NCBI GenBank assembly: GCA_021813905.1
Contig: JAKAJH010000023.1
Span: 1 to 47,151 of the forward strand
DNA length: 47,151 bases
Direction of reading: 5' to 3'
Origin: Bacteroidota bacterium
Lineage (GTDB): Bacteria > Bacteroidota > Ignavibacteria > UBA10030
The notes beneath the pieces were generated by a model that was not told where the DNA came from, did no database searches, and saw only the letters and a list, made by a program, of their open reading frames with translations. How positions within the stretch are numbered: the first letter of the stretch is position 1; every line of letters begins with the position of its first letter. Positions 26,901 to 36,461 of the stretch are shown here, one piece after another. Made by a program: the position numbers and the translations under genes.

Positions 26901-27200
26901 GATCGGGCATTCGTGCATGAACTGGTGCAGGTTTATCTCGCCGAAAGTCCGCCGATGCTCGACGCGGTTGAACGCGCGTTTCAGGAAGGCAACTTTGCCG
27001 CCCTGAACGACCGCGCGCATGCGCTCAAAGGAAGCAGCCTGAATCTCGGCGCCGTGGACCTGGGGGCGATCTGCCGCTCGCTGGAGGAGTACGGACGCGG
27101 GGGACAGGCCACGGCGACGCCGCCCGATATTGCGCGGCTTCGACCGGAATTTGAGCGCGTCTGTCAGCGTCTCACCGAATACGTCGGTGCTCCCGCCTGA
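23892..27200 (+). CDS. Hybrid sensor histidine kinase GAF-PAS-PAS-HisKA-HATPase-(REC)-REC-HPt
   Basis: This 1102-residue cytosolic kinase has no membrane segment. Order: GAF (about 35-190), PAS (about 205-320), PAS (about 335-450), HisKA with His476 in [11 protein letters not shown], HATPase with [16 protein letters not shown] and GGTGLGLAI, a degenerate receiver (about 715-820) lacking the acidic pocket and Asp, a normal receiver with Asp900 in [12 protein letters not shown], and an HPt domain with His1043 in AHALKGSS. This is a BarA/ArcB-like phosphorelay that needs an external regulator. The start is GTG 23892 with GGAGG upstream; GTG 23916, overlapping the pdxH stop, is an alternative. 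It shares a transcription unit with a single-domain receiver. Confidence 0.93.
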   Translation: MADRETRPVTNDHPDSARPVAPRNASASTDEDRRRAAIASYAILDTSPEPEYDDLTFLAAHACGAPIAYLSFFDGDRVWMKSRTGTNVREIPRRESLCGLLLETGAVTEIPDLTADPGAAGRAFTRILSDARFYAGAPIANPDGIVIGTLSVLDRTSRTLSRDARKALEALARLVMTRLELRRTLAAMEEALRADARTQERLAESEQRLMTVINTVGEGITFSDERGHFEVYNPRMQEITGYTMAEANAAADFSRLLYPEAEDHQRALDGLKELLAKGAVGEVETNIRTKEGEQKTLLVSTAVVRFRDRTMFLSTYRDISARKRAEQAMLESEKKFRAIFDNTPAPTWLFDYDTLRFLEVNEAMVRHYGYAREELQQMQITQIRPSDHIPRLTNLLHEIRFRPSHSTETVHQAKDGRVFEVSVSWNTIWIQGRRAVLVVAEDISDVKRRTEELRRATDAAEEASRAKTEFLANMSHEIRTPMNGVIGMTSLLLESQLSREQREYVETIRNSGVALLTIINDILNLAKFESGQVTLERHRVVLEDTVEDAFDLFSSEAETNRVELMYWIDPTVPPVVETDGLRLRQVLVNLVSNAIKFTHGGHVWVTMTAGRFREQGLEVNVEVRDTGIGIPADHVDRLFKPFSQVDASATRRFGGTGLGLAIAARLVDLLGGTIGVESVPERGSMFRFSFVAPPVKDATDRGEAEAAKLLTEKQVLLCAQDLIVVEHLQRILQRWDARCAAAGNATDAVTTAGEVQPDIVIGTADLLLAPGQGVLEQIRKRAGKRVPAILLANPSLREPLESRLPEDSRLLLKPVRQVLLRRLLIGILREPSPAVAETGAAGLTKALTPMRILVAEDNPINQKLLLRVLKGIGYEADLAANGLEVLDALRRQRYDLVFMDVQMPEMDGLETSRIIAREFTGPSRPKIIAMTAHALDGDKERCLDAGMHDYLTKPVLMEEVRHAVARWADVIRAEQQAPAGSSGSPSTSGDPLLDRLHLLEEETDRAFVHELVQVYLAESPPMLDAVERAFQEGNFAALNDRAHALKGSSLNLGAVDLGAICRSLEEYGRGGQATATPPDIARLRPEFERVCQRLTEYVGAPA

Positions 27201-27223
27201 AGGACGAATGAAATGCCGGCGGC

Positions 27224-27252
27224 TTGCGCCTCAGGACGGATTTTGGTATGTT
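27224..27252 (+). promoter_or_regulatory. sprA promoter, TTGCGC-N17-TATGTT
   Basis: TTGCGC (27224-27229) and TATGTT (27247-27252) are 17 bp apart, just after the kinase stop. Transcription should begin near 27259, leaving about 160 nt of leader before the chosen ATG at 27419. The same -10 hexamer followed by G occurs at the porX promoter. Confidence 0.6.
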
Positions 27253-27418
27253 GTCCGGGTGCACAGGGCGTGCACGGACCAGGGAACACGTTCCGGATCA
27301 GAGTGCAGCATCCCTCATAGACACCTCGGAGTCCTATCGCCGCGTTTGTTACCAGTCGTTCGCAGTCTTCCTTGAATTCACCGGTAGTCAAGTATTGTCG
27401 CTGAGTCAGAACGCACGC

Positions 27419-30400
27419 ATGCGCACTTGCCTGTGGTCTCGCGGGAAGCGCCGGGCGCTCCGTTGGGCGGGATTCATCTTTCTGGCGGGATTCCTCCGGA
27501 TGCCGGCGGGAGTGGCCGCGCCGTCCTCGGGCGTGCTGCCGCCGATGGTCCTGCCGTCCACCCCTGGAAACGGGGGGCAGGACACGCTGCGCGCTGTCCC
27601 CAGCGGAAAGATGACACGCCGGGCCCGCGCCGCACAGTTGCGGAGCTCGACGGCATCGGCTTCCGGAATCGCCATTGACACCTCGCAATCGGTCCTCGAC
27701 CGCATCCGCGCCCTTCCGCGCGATTCCTCCGCCCGCCTTGCTCAATTCCAGTACGTCCGCCGCGATCGTCCGGCCGATGACGGCGAGTACCATCTTCCTT
27801 CATCCTTCTATGTACCGTTGCCGGCTGTTGTTCGGCACGTCGAGCAGCTCGATTCCTCCCGATGGGTATATCATCTCCGGACGATGGTGGGCACGAGCGA
27901 TGTTCGCATCCCGACCGATGTGCCGTTCGATCGCTACGTCGCGATGCGGTTCCAGCGCACCCTCCGACGGAACTGGGAAGCCCTGGCCCAGTCGTATCAG
28001 CTCGAGGGGGAGAAGAAGGCGGGCCTGGGCGAGCTCTTCGGCAAGGTGACGAATATCGAGATCCCCATCCCGAAGAATCCGCTGTTCAGCATCTTCGGCC
28101 CGAATATCATCCGCATTAACATCAACGGCGGCGTGGACATCCATGCGGCATTTCGGAACACCGCGTCCGATCTGTATACGGGCAGCGCCCTGGGTCAGTC
28201 GCGCAGCGAGCCGGACTTCAATCAGCAGGTCCAGGTGAACGTCAAGGGGGAGATCGGGGATAAGCTCAAGATCGACGCGGACTGGAATACACAGCGAACG
28301 TTCGAGTACGAGAACCAGCTGAAAGTACGGTACCAGGGATACGAGGATGAGATCGTGCAGAGCGTCGAGGCGGGAAACGTTTCGCTGAGCACGAATTCGT
28401 CGTTCATCTCCAGCAGCCAGGCGCTGTTCGGCATCAAGGCCGGCTTCCAGCTTGGCCCGCTCCGGCTGACGACGGTGGCGTCGCAGAAGAAAGGGCAAAT
28501 CAAGGAACTGACGGTGGCCGGCGGCGCCCGTGCGACGCCGTTCGAGCGGCGCGCCCCCGACTATTCGCGGGACCACTATTTCATCGACACATCATACATC
28601 GGTCTGTACGAGAACATCTTCCTGAAGATCCCGGCGGAACCCGATCCAACCAAACAAATCCGCGACATCGAGGTGTGGGTCAGTCGCGTCGGACAGCCGC
28701 TGCCGACCGATCGGGCCGTGATCGCCTACATGGATCAGAATCAGGTGATTGCCGCGGCGGGTGACACCAGCCAGACGGGCGCGCGATCAGCCAATCCCGA
28801 CCAGGTCCCCGGCGAAATTGAAGTGGGTGGATTTTTCAAGCTCGAACAGGGAACGGACTACACGTTCAATGCCGATGCGGGATTCATTTCCCTGAACCGC
28901 GCGCTGCAGCCGGACCAGGCGATTGCCGTCGCCTACGATGTGACGGATCTGGCAGGAAATGTTCGCGAGATCGGCAACTTCGGCTCGCGGACGCCGCTCG
29001 ATTCATTGAAGCTGATCCTGAAACTGGTTCGTCCGAAAAATCTCGATCCGCAAATGAAGACGGCGTGGCGGATGATGCTGAAGAACCGCTATCCGCTGGG
29101 CGGTCGCGGCATCAAGAAAGACGGCTTTGAGCTCCACATCGAGTATGAGATCTACGGCCAGCAGCCGGTGCGCGACGTCCTCAATAATATCGGCCTGCTG
29201 GAAATGTTCGGTCTCGACCGATTCACCGGCACGACGACGCCTCAGCCGGACAAGGTCTTCGACTATTTCCCCGGAACCACGGTGGACGAGGCTCGAGGTG
29301 AGCTGGTCTTCCCGACGGTGGAGCCGTTCCGCGCTTCCACGATCAAGAAGTTCCTGCTTGAGAAGGGGATGCCCGACGCGCAGGCCACGGCTGCCGCGGA
29401 CTCGTTTTCGTATGATGCGATCTACGATACGACGTACAACGGAGCATTGAACAGCGACCGGAACAAGTACTACATCCGCGGAAACATCACGCCGTCCACG
29501 GCGTCCAGCTATAGCCTCGGATTCAATATTGTGGAAGGAAGCGTCGAGGTCTACGTGGACGGCCAGCGAGCCACGCCCAACGTGGATTATACCGTGGACT
29601 ACATCACCGGCCAGGTGATCATCAAGAATCAGGCCTTCCTTGTGCCCGGCAAGAACCTGCAGATCAAGTACGAGGCGAACGACCTCTTCCAGCTGGCATC
29701 GAAGTCGTTGCTGGGGGCCAGGGGAGATATCGATCTCGGCAAGCATGCCGCGCTTGGGTTCACCATCATGAACCTGAGCCAGCAGTCGCTGAGCGATAAG
29801 GTCCGTCTGGGTGAGGAGCCGATCAGCAATACGATCATGGGGATCGACGGGAAGATGAACTTCGACCTGCCGTTCCTGACCAATGCGCTCAACTATCTGC
29901 CTGGCATCAAGACGTTGGCGCCGTCCACGATCTCCTTCGGCGGCGAGGCGGCCTACATGTCGCCCGATCCGAATACCCGAAAGAGCCCGATCCCGGAAGA
30001 CGGCGGCAAAGGCATCGCCTACATCGACGACTTCGAAGGAAGCCGGGTGACGACGCCCCTCGGTGTGTCCTACACGCAATGGAAGGATGCGAGCGCGCCG
30101 TACTACATGGCGAATCTCGATCCGTACCTGCCCGGGGTCGACAACAGGATCCCGACGACAGAGGACCTCATCAACAACGGCAGCATCTTCGCGGATACGC
30201 TCAAGATCCAGTACAAAGCCAAGGCAGCGTGGTTCAACGTCATTCCCAGTGACGTGCTGGTGACGAACATCTGGGGCGACCGCAAGAGCGTCGCGCGCGG
30301 CCAGGAGCAGGTCACCGTCCTGAACTTCTACTTCAAGCCCCGGGTCCGCGGCGAGTTCAACATGTCGATGGATCTGGAGAACAAGCTGTTCGCCCATCCG

Positions 30401-33400
30401 ACGCAGGCGTGGGCCGGCATCCAGCACACCCTGGGGATTACCTCGACGAATCTCCTCGATCAGAATATCAACTTCGTCGAGTTCTGGGTGCGGGTCGTGA
30501 AGTCCCAGCCCGGCGTGAAGCTCAATCTCGACCTCGGCTACATCAGCGAGGATGTCATCCCGAATAAACGTCTCAACACGGAAGACGGCCTGGACGGCAA
30601 TCCCCCCAACGGCCTCCTGAATCCCTCCGTCGAAGACGTCGGGCTGGACATGCTGACCAACGACCAGGAACGCGCGACATTTAAGGCATTCCTCGACAAA
30701 TACGGACCGACGCACCCTGAATACATCCAGGATCCCTCGGGTGACGACTGGTCCCGTCCGCCGCTGGGGGTGACGGGGAAATACGGGACGCTGGATGCCG
30801 ATGCCTCCGAGGCCTACCTGAATGCCGACGGGACGGAAGGCAACTCGGGCAGCGAGATCGGCCGACTGTATCCGGATACGGAGGATCTCAACGGCAACAA
30901 CGTGCTCGACCGCACCAACGCCTACTTCGAGTATGAGATCCCGCTGGACACCACGGATCAGCGGTTCCTGAAGTACATGGTGGGCGGCGGCGACTATGGC
31001 TGGTACCAGATCCGGATCCCGCTGAACGAGTTCACGCGCGCGATCGGCGATCCGACGCTGACGAATGTGGAAGGCGTTCGGCTGTGGGTGACCGGGGCGC
31101 AGGACCCTGTGCTGTTCCGGCTCGCGGAATTCAATCTGGTCGGCAACCAGTGGGAAGAGCGCGTGAAGAACGACTCGACCTTCAAGGTCAGCGTCGTGAA
31201 CTTCGAGGATAACCCGACATACGATCCGCCGCCGGGCGTTCAGCGGCAGCGCGATCTGACCCGTCCCGACGAGAACGTGCTCAACAACGAGCAGTCGCTG
31301 AATCTCGTGATCCAGGGACTCAAGGACGGCGAGAGCCGCGAGGCGATCAAGCGATACACCGTGCGTCCTCTCGATGTTTTCAGCTATCGCCGGCTGAAGA
31401 TATTCCTCCACGGCGAGCCGGGCGATCCGATCAAAGGCTACCGGGAATTCGCGTACCACGACACGTCCGACTACGACGTCGAAGCGTTCATCCGGATCGG
31501 CGCGGATTCGCTCAACTACTATGAATATCGCGCACCGCTGCATCCGGGATGGGATCCGCAGAACGAGATCTCGATCCTCTTCAGTCAGCTGACCGCCATC
31601 AAGTTCGAACGCGACAGCGCGCGGGCGCCGTCCCGCCGCATCCCGGTCCCGGACGGGCCGCCGGGCTCCACCTATCAGGTGGTCGGCGAGCCGACGCTGA
31701 CGAGCATCCGGTACATTTCGATCGGCGTGAAGAACCCGGCCAATAAGGGGGCCACCGTGGTGAACGGCGAACTGTGGGTGGACGAGATGCGCCTGATCGA
31801 TGTGGATGATACCCCCGGCTGGGCGTACCGCTTCGATACGCAGATGAAGATGGCCGATGTCGGCAACGTGGCGTTCTCCTTCAGTCAGCGGGATCCGAAC
31901 TTCCATGCACTGGAGGATCGGTTCGGCACGCGAAGCACAAACAGGAACTGGAACGTCTCCGCCAACTTCGCCCTCGAGCGCTTCCTGCCGGAAACCTGGA
32001 ACGGCAGCAGTCTTGCCGTCACGTATTCGCACACGGAAGCGATGGCGAAGCCCAAGTACATGCCGGGCACCGACATCCTCGTCGATGAGGCCGCACGACG
32101 TGTGGCTGCGGATACGACGGCCGGCCATGAGTCGCCGGACGCCCTGCGCACCCGTACGCAGGATATGACCGTCACGGATACGTACGCCGCTCCCAGTATC
32201 CGTCTCAATATTCCGTCCACGTCATGGCTGGTCGCCCAGACGATCAACCGGATGAGTTTCGGCTACAACTACAACATCTCGCGCCGAAGAAGTCCGACCA
32301 TTCAGTACTCGGAAGCCTGGACCTGGACGGCGCAGTTCTCGTACAACGTTCAGTTTGGTGCCGCAAACTATGTGCAGCCGTTTTCGTGGGCGGAATCGTT
32401 CTTCCCGCTCGGCGGACTGAAAGACCTGAAGATCTACTTCACCCCCAAACAAGTCAGCATGGGATTCTCGCTCGCGCGGAGTCAGTCACACGATCGCGCC
32501 CGGAATCAGCTGGCGGCGAATCCCGTGGTGAGGAATCTCTCCGCCAACCGGAACCTGAGTTTCGGATGGCAGTTCACCGAAGGCGGACTGTTCAATCTCG
32601 GGCTGGATTACCAGGTCACCGTCGCCAGTAGTCTGCTTCAGCTGGAAACCGACCGGTTCGGCAATCAGCGTTCTTTCGGCGATATCCTGGGAGACATCTT
32701 CCTCAGCGATCGCCTGATCGATTTCGGCGTGGATCAGAATTATAACCAGTCCATCAGCCTGGGCACTCGCCTCACGGTGCCGAAGGTGGCGAGTCTCGAC
32801 AAGATCCTGACGCCGACGCTCCGTTATTCGTCCGGGTACAACTGGGTCAACAATATTCAGGCGGGAGTGCTGGGCAGGAGTGCCGGGTGGAATGCGTCAC
32901 TGACCGGCGGCATGGACGTCAACCTGAAGCCGATCTCCGATTTTCTCTGGTCGGCGGAAACAGCGCCGGCAGCTGCTGTGAAGCGTGATTCGACGGGCGC
33001 GAAGGAGTCGGCGAGCCTGCTTCAGCAGATCGATCGGGTCTCCCGACTGCTGTTCAAGGTTCCCATTTTCGACTTCGGGAAGTTCAGCTTCAACTTCACG
33101 CAGCAGAACCGGGCTCAGAACAGCGGTGTCCTGGGAAACACCGGATTTGCCAATATCTTCGCACGCGTGCCATTCGCGCAATCGTCGCTCCCGGAAAACG
33201 GTCCGTCGCTGCTGTATCAACTCGGCTTCGCCTCCGATCCGCACGGAAGCGTGGTACTGCGGACGAAAGGGTCGTTCCCGTTTGTCACGGGGTACACCGT
33301 TCCGGGTCTGCGGGCACCACGCGGCAATTTGAACGACATCTTCGCGCAGAACAATTCCATCACGATGCGGACGTCGCGACCGTTGTGGCAGGGGGCGGAT

Positions 33401-34357
33401 CTGGAACTCAACTGGCGGGTTGCCTGGTCCTACAACGAAAACCGGATCGTGATCACTGATTCCCTGGGAGTTCCGCACATCCAGAGCCGCACCGTCAGCG
33501 GCGATGAGGAACGGTCATTCCTCACGCTCCCGCCGGTGCTCTTCTTCAAGCTCTTCCACACGAGTCTGGCGGATGTCAATACGCAGTTCCAGACGCTTCA
33601 GCGGAATACGGGGGATACCCGGCCGGATGAAGCGAAGCTGTCGCAGGCCTTTGAACAGGGGCTGGAAGCCTTCCCGTGGCTGACCAAGCTGCTGGGGTCC
33701 CTCGCGCCGCGCGCAAACTGGTCCATTCGATGGTCGGGACTGGAAGAACTCCCGCTCCTGAACTCGATCGCTTCCCGCGTGTCGCTCGATCATTCCTACA
33801 CATCGTCGTACCGGCGCCGGTGGCGATTGGCCCCGGGAGGCGGCGAGGTCACGGAGAGTCAGTCGGTCACGTACGGATTCTCGCCGCTCGTGGGGCTGAA
33901 CCTGACGTTCAAGGACTTCATCAAGGGAAATCTCGGCGCCACGTTCCGGTACAACACCAACACCACGTACGACCTGTCGCCGTCGTCACAGAATGTGGTC
34001 GAGACCGGCACGCAGGACATCTCCGTCACGGGCACGTACAGCCGGCAGGGATTTGAGATCCCGTTCTTTGGGCTCGCACTCTCGAACGATCTCGATATCA
34101 ATTTCTCGTACACGCTCAGCAAGAATCTGCGCCGCCTGTACGACTTCCGGACGGATTTCAAAGCCGACGGCTCTCCACTCGAAGGCTCGACGCGCACGGT
34201 GATGGAGCCGCGTATCCGGTACGTGCTGAGCGCACGGGTGACCGCAGCGCTTTACTACCGGTACACCAAGATCGCGCCGGATGCCGGCGGATCGCGCGTA
34301 CCGGGATCCACGATCAACGAGGGCGGTCTGGACGTTCACGTGGCCATCCAGCAGTAG
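27419..34357 (+). CDS. sprA: SprA (Sov), outer-membrane translocon of the type IX secretion system
   Basis: I start at ATG 27419, which gives a basic N-terminus and signal peptide (RALRWAGFIFLAGFLRMPAG); the frame is open 65 codons further but runs into the promoter. The 2312-residue product has the size of SprA, the 36-strand barrel through which type IX cargo crosses the outer membrane. Family-typical segments near residues 240-370 include NIIRININGGVDIHAAFRN, KLKIDADWNTQRTFEYENQ and YQGYEDEIVQSVEAGNVSL; the rest alternates as barrel strands to the C-terminus, including FSYNVQFGAANYVQPF. Its likely cargo is encoded at 15107 and 18899, and its regulator porX follows directly. Other type IX core genes (gldKLMN, porV, plug) are not in the window. 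Confidence 0.95.
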   Translation: MRTCLWSRGKRRALRWAGFIFLAGFLRMPAGVAAPSSGVLPPMVLPSTPGNGGQDTLRAVPSGKMTRRARAAQLRSSTASASGIAIDTSQSVLDRIRALPRDSSARLAQFQYVRRDRPADDGEYHLPSSFYVPLPAVVRHVEQLDSSRWVYHLRTMVGTSDVRIPTDVPFDRYVAMRFQRTLRRNWEALAQSYQLEGEKKAGLGELFGKVTNIEIPIPKNPLFSIFGPNIIRININGGVDIHAAFRNTASDLYTGSALGQSRSEPDFNQQVQVNVKGEIGDKLKIDADWNTQRTFEYENQLKVRYQGYEDEIVQSVEAGNVSLSTNSSFISSSQALFGIKAGFQLGPLRLTTVASQKKGQIKELTVAGGARATPFERRAPDYSRDHYFIDTSYIGLYENIFLKIPAEPDPTKQIRDIEVWVSRVGQPLPTDRAVIAYMDQNQVIAAAGDTSQTGARSANPDQVPGEIEVGGFFKLEQGTDYTFNADAGFISLNRALQPDQAIAVAYDVTDLAGNVREIGNFGSRTPLDSLKLILKLVRPKNLDPQMKTAWRMMLKNRYPLGGRGIKKDGFELHIEYEIYGQQPVRDVLNNIGLLEMFGLDRFTGTTTPQPDKVFDYFPGTTVDEARGELVFPTVEPFRASTIKKFLLEKGMPDAQATAAADSFSYDAIYDTTYNGALNSDRNKYYIRGNITPSTASSYSLGFNIVEGSVEVYVDGQRATPNVDYTVDYITGQVIIKNQAFLVPGKNLQIKYEANDLFQLASKSLLGARGDIDLGKHAALGFTIMNLSQQSLSDKVRLGEEPISNTIMGIDGKMNFDLPFLTNALNYLPGIKTLAPSTISFGGEAAYMSPDPNTRKSPIPEDGGKGIAYIDDFEGSRVTTPLGVSYTQWKDASAPYYMANLDPYLPGVDNRIPTTEDLINNGSIFADTLKIQYKAKAAWFNVIPSDVLVTNIWGDRKSVARGQEQVTVLNFYFKPRVRGEFNMSMDLENKLFAHPTQAWAGIQHTLGITSTNLLDQNINFVEFWVRVVKSQPGVKLNLDLGYISEDVIPNKRLNTEDGLDGNPPNGLLNPSVEDVGLDMLTNDQERATFKAFLDKYGPTHPEYIQDPSGDDWSRPPLGVTGKYGTLDADASEAYLNADGTEGNSGSEIGRLYPDTEDLNGNNVLDRTNAYFEYEIPLDTTDQRFLKYMVGGGDYGWYQIRIPLNEFTRAIGDPTLTNVEGVRLWVTGAQDPVLFRLAEFNLVGNQWEERVKNDSTFKVSVVNFEDNPTYDPPPGVQRQRDLTRPDENVLNNEQSLNLVIQGLKDGESREAIKRYTVRPLDVFSYRRLKIFLHGEPGDPIKGYREFAYHDTSDYDVEAFIRIGADSLNYYEYRAPLHPGWDPQNEISILFSQLTAIKFERDSARAPSRRIPVPDGPPGSTYQVVGEPTLTSIRYISIGVKNPANKGATVVNGELWVDEMRLIDVDDTPGWAYRFDTQMKMADVGNVAFSFSQRDPNFHALEDRFGTRSTNRNWNVSANFALERFLPETWNGSSLAVTYSHTEAMAKPKYMPGTDILVDEAARRVAADTTAGHESPDALRTRTQDMTVTDTYAAPSIRLNIPSTSWLVAQTINRMSFGYNYNISRRRSPTIQYSEAWTWTAQFSYNVQFGAANYVQPFSWAESFFPLGGLKDLKIYFTPKQVSMGFSLARSQSHDRARNQLAANPVVRNLSANRNLSFGWQFTEGGLFNLGLDYQVTVASSLLQLETDRFGNQRSFGDILGDIFLSDRLIDFGVDQNYNQSISLGTRLTVPKVASLDKILTPTLRYSSGYNWVNNIQAGVLGRSAGWNASLTGGMDVNLKPISDFLWSAETAPAAAVKRDSTGAKESASLLQQIDRVSRLLFKVPIFDFGKFSFNFTQQNRAQNSGVLGNTGFANIFARVPFAQSSLPENGPSLLYQLGFASDPHGSVVLRTKGSFPFVTGYTVPGLRAPRGNLNDIFAQNNSITMRTSRPLWQGADLELNWRVAWSYNENRIVITDSLGVPHIQSRTVSGDEERSFLTLPPVLFFKLFHTSLADVNTQFQTLQRNTGDTRPDEAKLSQAFEQGLEAFPWLTKLLGSLAPRANWSIRWSGLEELPLLNSIASRVSLDHSYTSSYRRRWRLAPGGGEVTESQSVTYGFSPLVGLNLTFKDFIKGNLGATFRYNTNTTYDLSPSSQNVVETGTQDISVTGTYSRQGFEIPFFGLALSNDLDINFSYTLSKNLRRLYDFRTDFKADGSPLEGSTRTVMEPRIRYVLSARVTAALYYRYTKIAPDAGGSRVPGSTINEGGLDVHVAIQQ

Positions 34358-34366
34358 CGCCGCGCG

Positions 34367-34395
34367 TTGATTCTGGCTCGTTTAATGGCTATGTT
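34367..34395 (+). promoter_or_regulatory. porX operon promoter, TTGATT-N17-TATGTT
   Basis: TTGATT (34367-34372) and TATGTT (34390-34395) with a 17-bp spacer lie in the 62-bp gap after sprA. A start near 34402 gives a short leader of about 18 nt containing AGAAGGG at 34404-34410 as ribosome site for porX. Confidence 0.65.
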
Positions 34396-34419
34396 GATTT
34401 TTGAGAAGGGACCGACGAG

Positions 34420-35994
34420 ATGGCGGCAACAAACGAAACCCGGCGCCGGATTCTGTGGGTGGATGATGAGATTGACCTGCTGCGGCCGCATCTGCGCCTT
34501 CTGGAGCAGAAAGGCTATGAGGTCAGAACGGCCACGAACGGCGAGGATGCGGTCGAACTCGTCCGCGAAGGCGCTTACGATCTCGTGTTCCTTGATGAAA
34601 TGATGCCCGGCATGGGCGGCCTGCAGACTCTTGCGGAGATCAAGGATGTTGCTCCGACGCTGCCGGTGATCATGGTGACCAAGAGCGAAGCCGAGTCGCT
34701 GATGGAGGACGCTATTGGCGGAAAGATCACCGACTATCTCGTCAAGCCGGTCAATCCGAGCCAGATCCTGATGGCCTGCAAGAAGACGCTCGAGGCCAAG
34801 AAGATCACGCGGGAACACGTGTCGCGTGACTACACCAAGGAATTCCAGAACATCGCCGCGACGCTCATGGGGCCGCTGTCGCAGAGCGAATGGACCGACC
34901 TGTATGTGAAGTTGACCGACTGGGACCTGGAGCTGGACGACCATCCGGAGCTTGGCCTCCGGCAGACCCTCCTGGACCAGAAACGCGAGTGTAATTCGGA
35001 ATTCGGCAAGTTCGTCGAGCGGAATTACCGGACCTGGATCGACGACCCGCAGCGGTCGGTACCCCTGTCCCCGGATGTGGTCGAACGTTTTGTGATCCCG
35101 GAGCTGTCGGACCGGCGGTCCGTGTTCTTCTTTGTGATCGACTGTCTGCGCCTGGACCAGTGGCTCATCATGGAAGAGCTGCTGTCCGAATTGTACACGA
35201 TCGAGAAGCATTACTACTACAGTATTCTTCCGACGGCGACGCCGTTCGCGCGGAACGCCATCTTCAGCGGCTTGTTCCCGCTGGACCTGGAAAAACGATT
35301 CCCGGAGATCTGGAGCAGCGAGGCGGAAGACGAAAATAGTCTCAACCGGTACGAGCATGAACTGCTGAACAAACTGCTCGAACGGCGGCGCATCGACCTG
35401 CGGCCGGAACCGAAGTACGTTAAGATCCTCGACACGGAGTTCGGTCGGCAGATCGAGAACAACATCATCTCGTATACTCAAAATCGGCTGACGGCGGTTG
35501 TGGTGAATTTCGTGGATATGCTGGCTCACGGACGGTCGGATTCTCCGCTTCTCAAGGAGATTGCGCCCGATGAGGCCGCCTACCGGTCGCTGACGCGGTC
35601 CTGGTTCCAGCATTCCTCTCTGTACGGCATGTTCCGCGCGCTCGCGGGCCAGAAGAATGTCCGGATCGTGGTCACAACGGACCATGGCAGCGTCCGCTGT
35701 CTGCGCGGTGCAAAAGTGATCGGAGACCGCGAGGCGTCGGCGAACCTGCGGTACAAATTCGGCCGGAATCTCAAAGTGGACGAGCGGCAGGCGATCTTCG
35801 TCAAGAATCCGGAAGACTATCGCCTCCCCCGCGGCAGCGTCACCACGAACTACATCATGGCGAAAGAGGATCTGTTCTTCGTCTACCCCACGGACTATCA
35901 CAGGTATTTGAACCAGTACCGGGACAGCTTTCAGCACGGCGGGGTGTCGATGGAGGAGATGATCCTTCCGGTGGCCCGGCTGACTCCCCGATGA
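34420..35994 (+). CDS. porX: PorX, response regulator with PglZ phosphodiesterase domain (type IX secretion control)
   Basis: The 524-residue protein joins a receiver (residues 10-125, WVDDE, phospho-acceptor Asp59 in LVFLDEMMPGMGG, KPVNPSQ) to a PglZ/alkaline-phosphatase-like domain (about 200-524). Metal-site candidates are FVIDCLRLDQW with its Asp, the FVDMLAHGRSD segment, and VTTDHGSVR. This architecture is PorX, which in Porphyromonas and Flavobacterium works with the kinase PorY and a SigP-type sigma factor and regulates or supports type IX secretion. Its place immediately after sprA, with its own promoter, is strong context. The stop overlaps the ATG of tsaE. Confidence 0.93.
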   Translation: MAATNETRRRILWVDDEIDLLRPHLRLLEQKGYEVRTATNGEDAVELVREGAYDLVFLDEMMPGMGGLQTLAEIKDVAPTLPVIMVTKSEAESLMEDAIGGKITDYLVKPVNPSQILMACKKTLEAKKITREHVSRDYTKEFQNIAATLMGPLSQSEWTDLYVKLTDWDLELDDHPELGLRQTLLDQKRECNSEFGKFVERNYRTWIDDPQRSVPLSPDVVERFVIPELSDRRSVFFFVIDCLRLDQWLIMEELLSELYTIEKHYYYSILPTATPFARNAIFSGLFPLDLEKRFPEIWSSEAEDENSLNRYEHELLNKLLERRRIDLRPEPKYVKILDTEFGRQIENNIISYTQNRLTAVVVNFVDMLAHGRSDSPLLKEIAPDEAAYRSLTRSWFQHSSLYGMFRALAGQKNVRIVVTTDHGSVRCLRGAKVIGDREASANLRYKFGRNLKVDERQAIFVKNPEDYRLPRGSVTTNYIMAKEDLFFVYPTDYHRYLNQYRDSFQHGGVSMEEMILPVARLTPR

Positions 35995-36461
35995 CGGTCA
36001 TCACCACGACATCCGAAGAGCAGACCGAGGCGACGGCGCGCCAGTTCGCCGTCTCCCTGCGGCGCGGGGATGTCGTCGCACTCACCGGCGACTTGGGCAC
36101 GGGAAAGACACAGTTCGTGCGCGGCGTGTGCAGCGCGTTTCGCATCTCTCACGTGAGCAGCCCGACCTTCGTCATGGTCAATCGTTACGAGGGGATCGAT
36201 GCCACCGGCGCGGAACTCCTGGTGTACCACCTCGATCTCTACCGCGCCACGTCACCGGCCGATGTCTGGGCGCTCGGCTATGAGGAATTGCTCGGCGGAA
36301 ACGGCATTTGCCTGATCGAGTGGGCGGAAGTGCTGGGCGATCTTCTGCCGGTGCGCCGGTACGACGTTCATCTGGAATATGGTCGGCAGGAGCACGAACG
36401 CCGGATCACAATAGGCACTATTGACGGTCCGCACCGCGGCGTCTCGGGATCTCCGCAATGA
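35991..36461 (+). CDS. tsaE: TsaE, ATPase of tRNA t6A synthesis
   Basis: The P-loop protein supports threonylcarbamoyl transfer to A37 of ANN-decoding tRNAs with TsaB and TsaD. The 156 residues show Walker A GDLGTGKT at 33-40, SSPTFVMVNRYEG, HLDLYRA, and LIEWAEVLGDLLP, all typical of TsaE. It starts inside the porX stop (ATGA) and its own stop overlaps the tsaB ATG (ATGA), so the three genes are translationally coupled. TsaD and TsaC are not in the window. Confidence 0.95.
   Translation: MTVITTTSEEQTEATARQFAVSLRRGDVVALTGDLGTGKTQFVRGVCSAFRISHVSSPTFVMVNRYEGIDATGAELLVYHLDLYRATSPADVWALGYEELLGGNGICLIEWAEVLGDLLPVRRYDVHLEYGRQEHERRITIGTIDGPHRGVSGSPQ

Noticed and set aside
27224-27418. N-terminal extension of the SprA frame (65 codons upstream of ATG 27419)
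   Set aside because: It would begin with TTG inside the predicted promoter, has no family resemblance, and would bury the signal peptide that starts at 27419.
29003-32128. 1041-codon - strand frame opposite sprA
   Set aside because: Antisense shadow caused by high GC content; no domain signatures.
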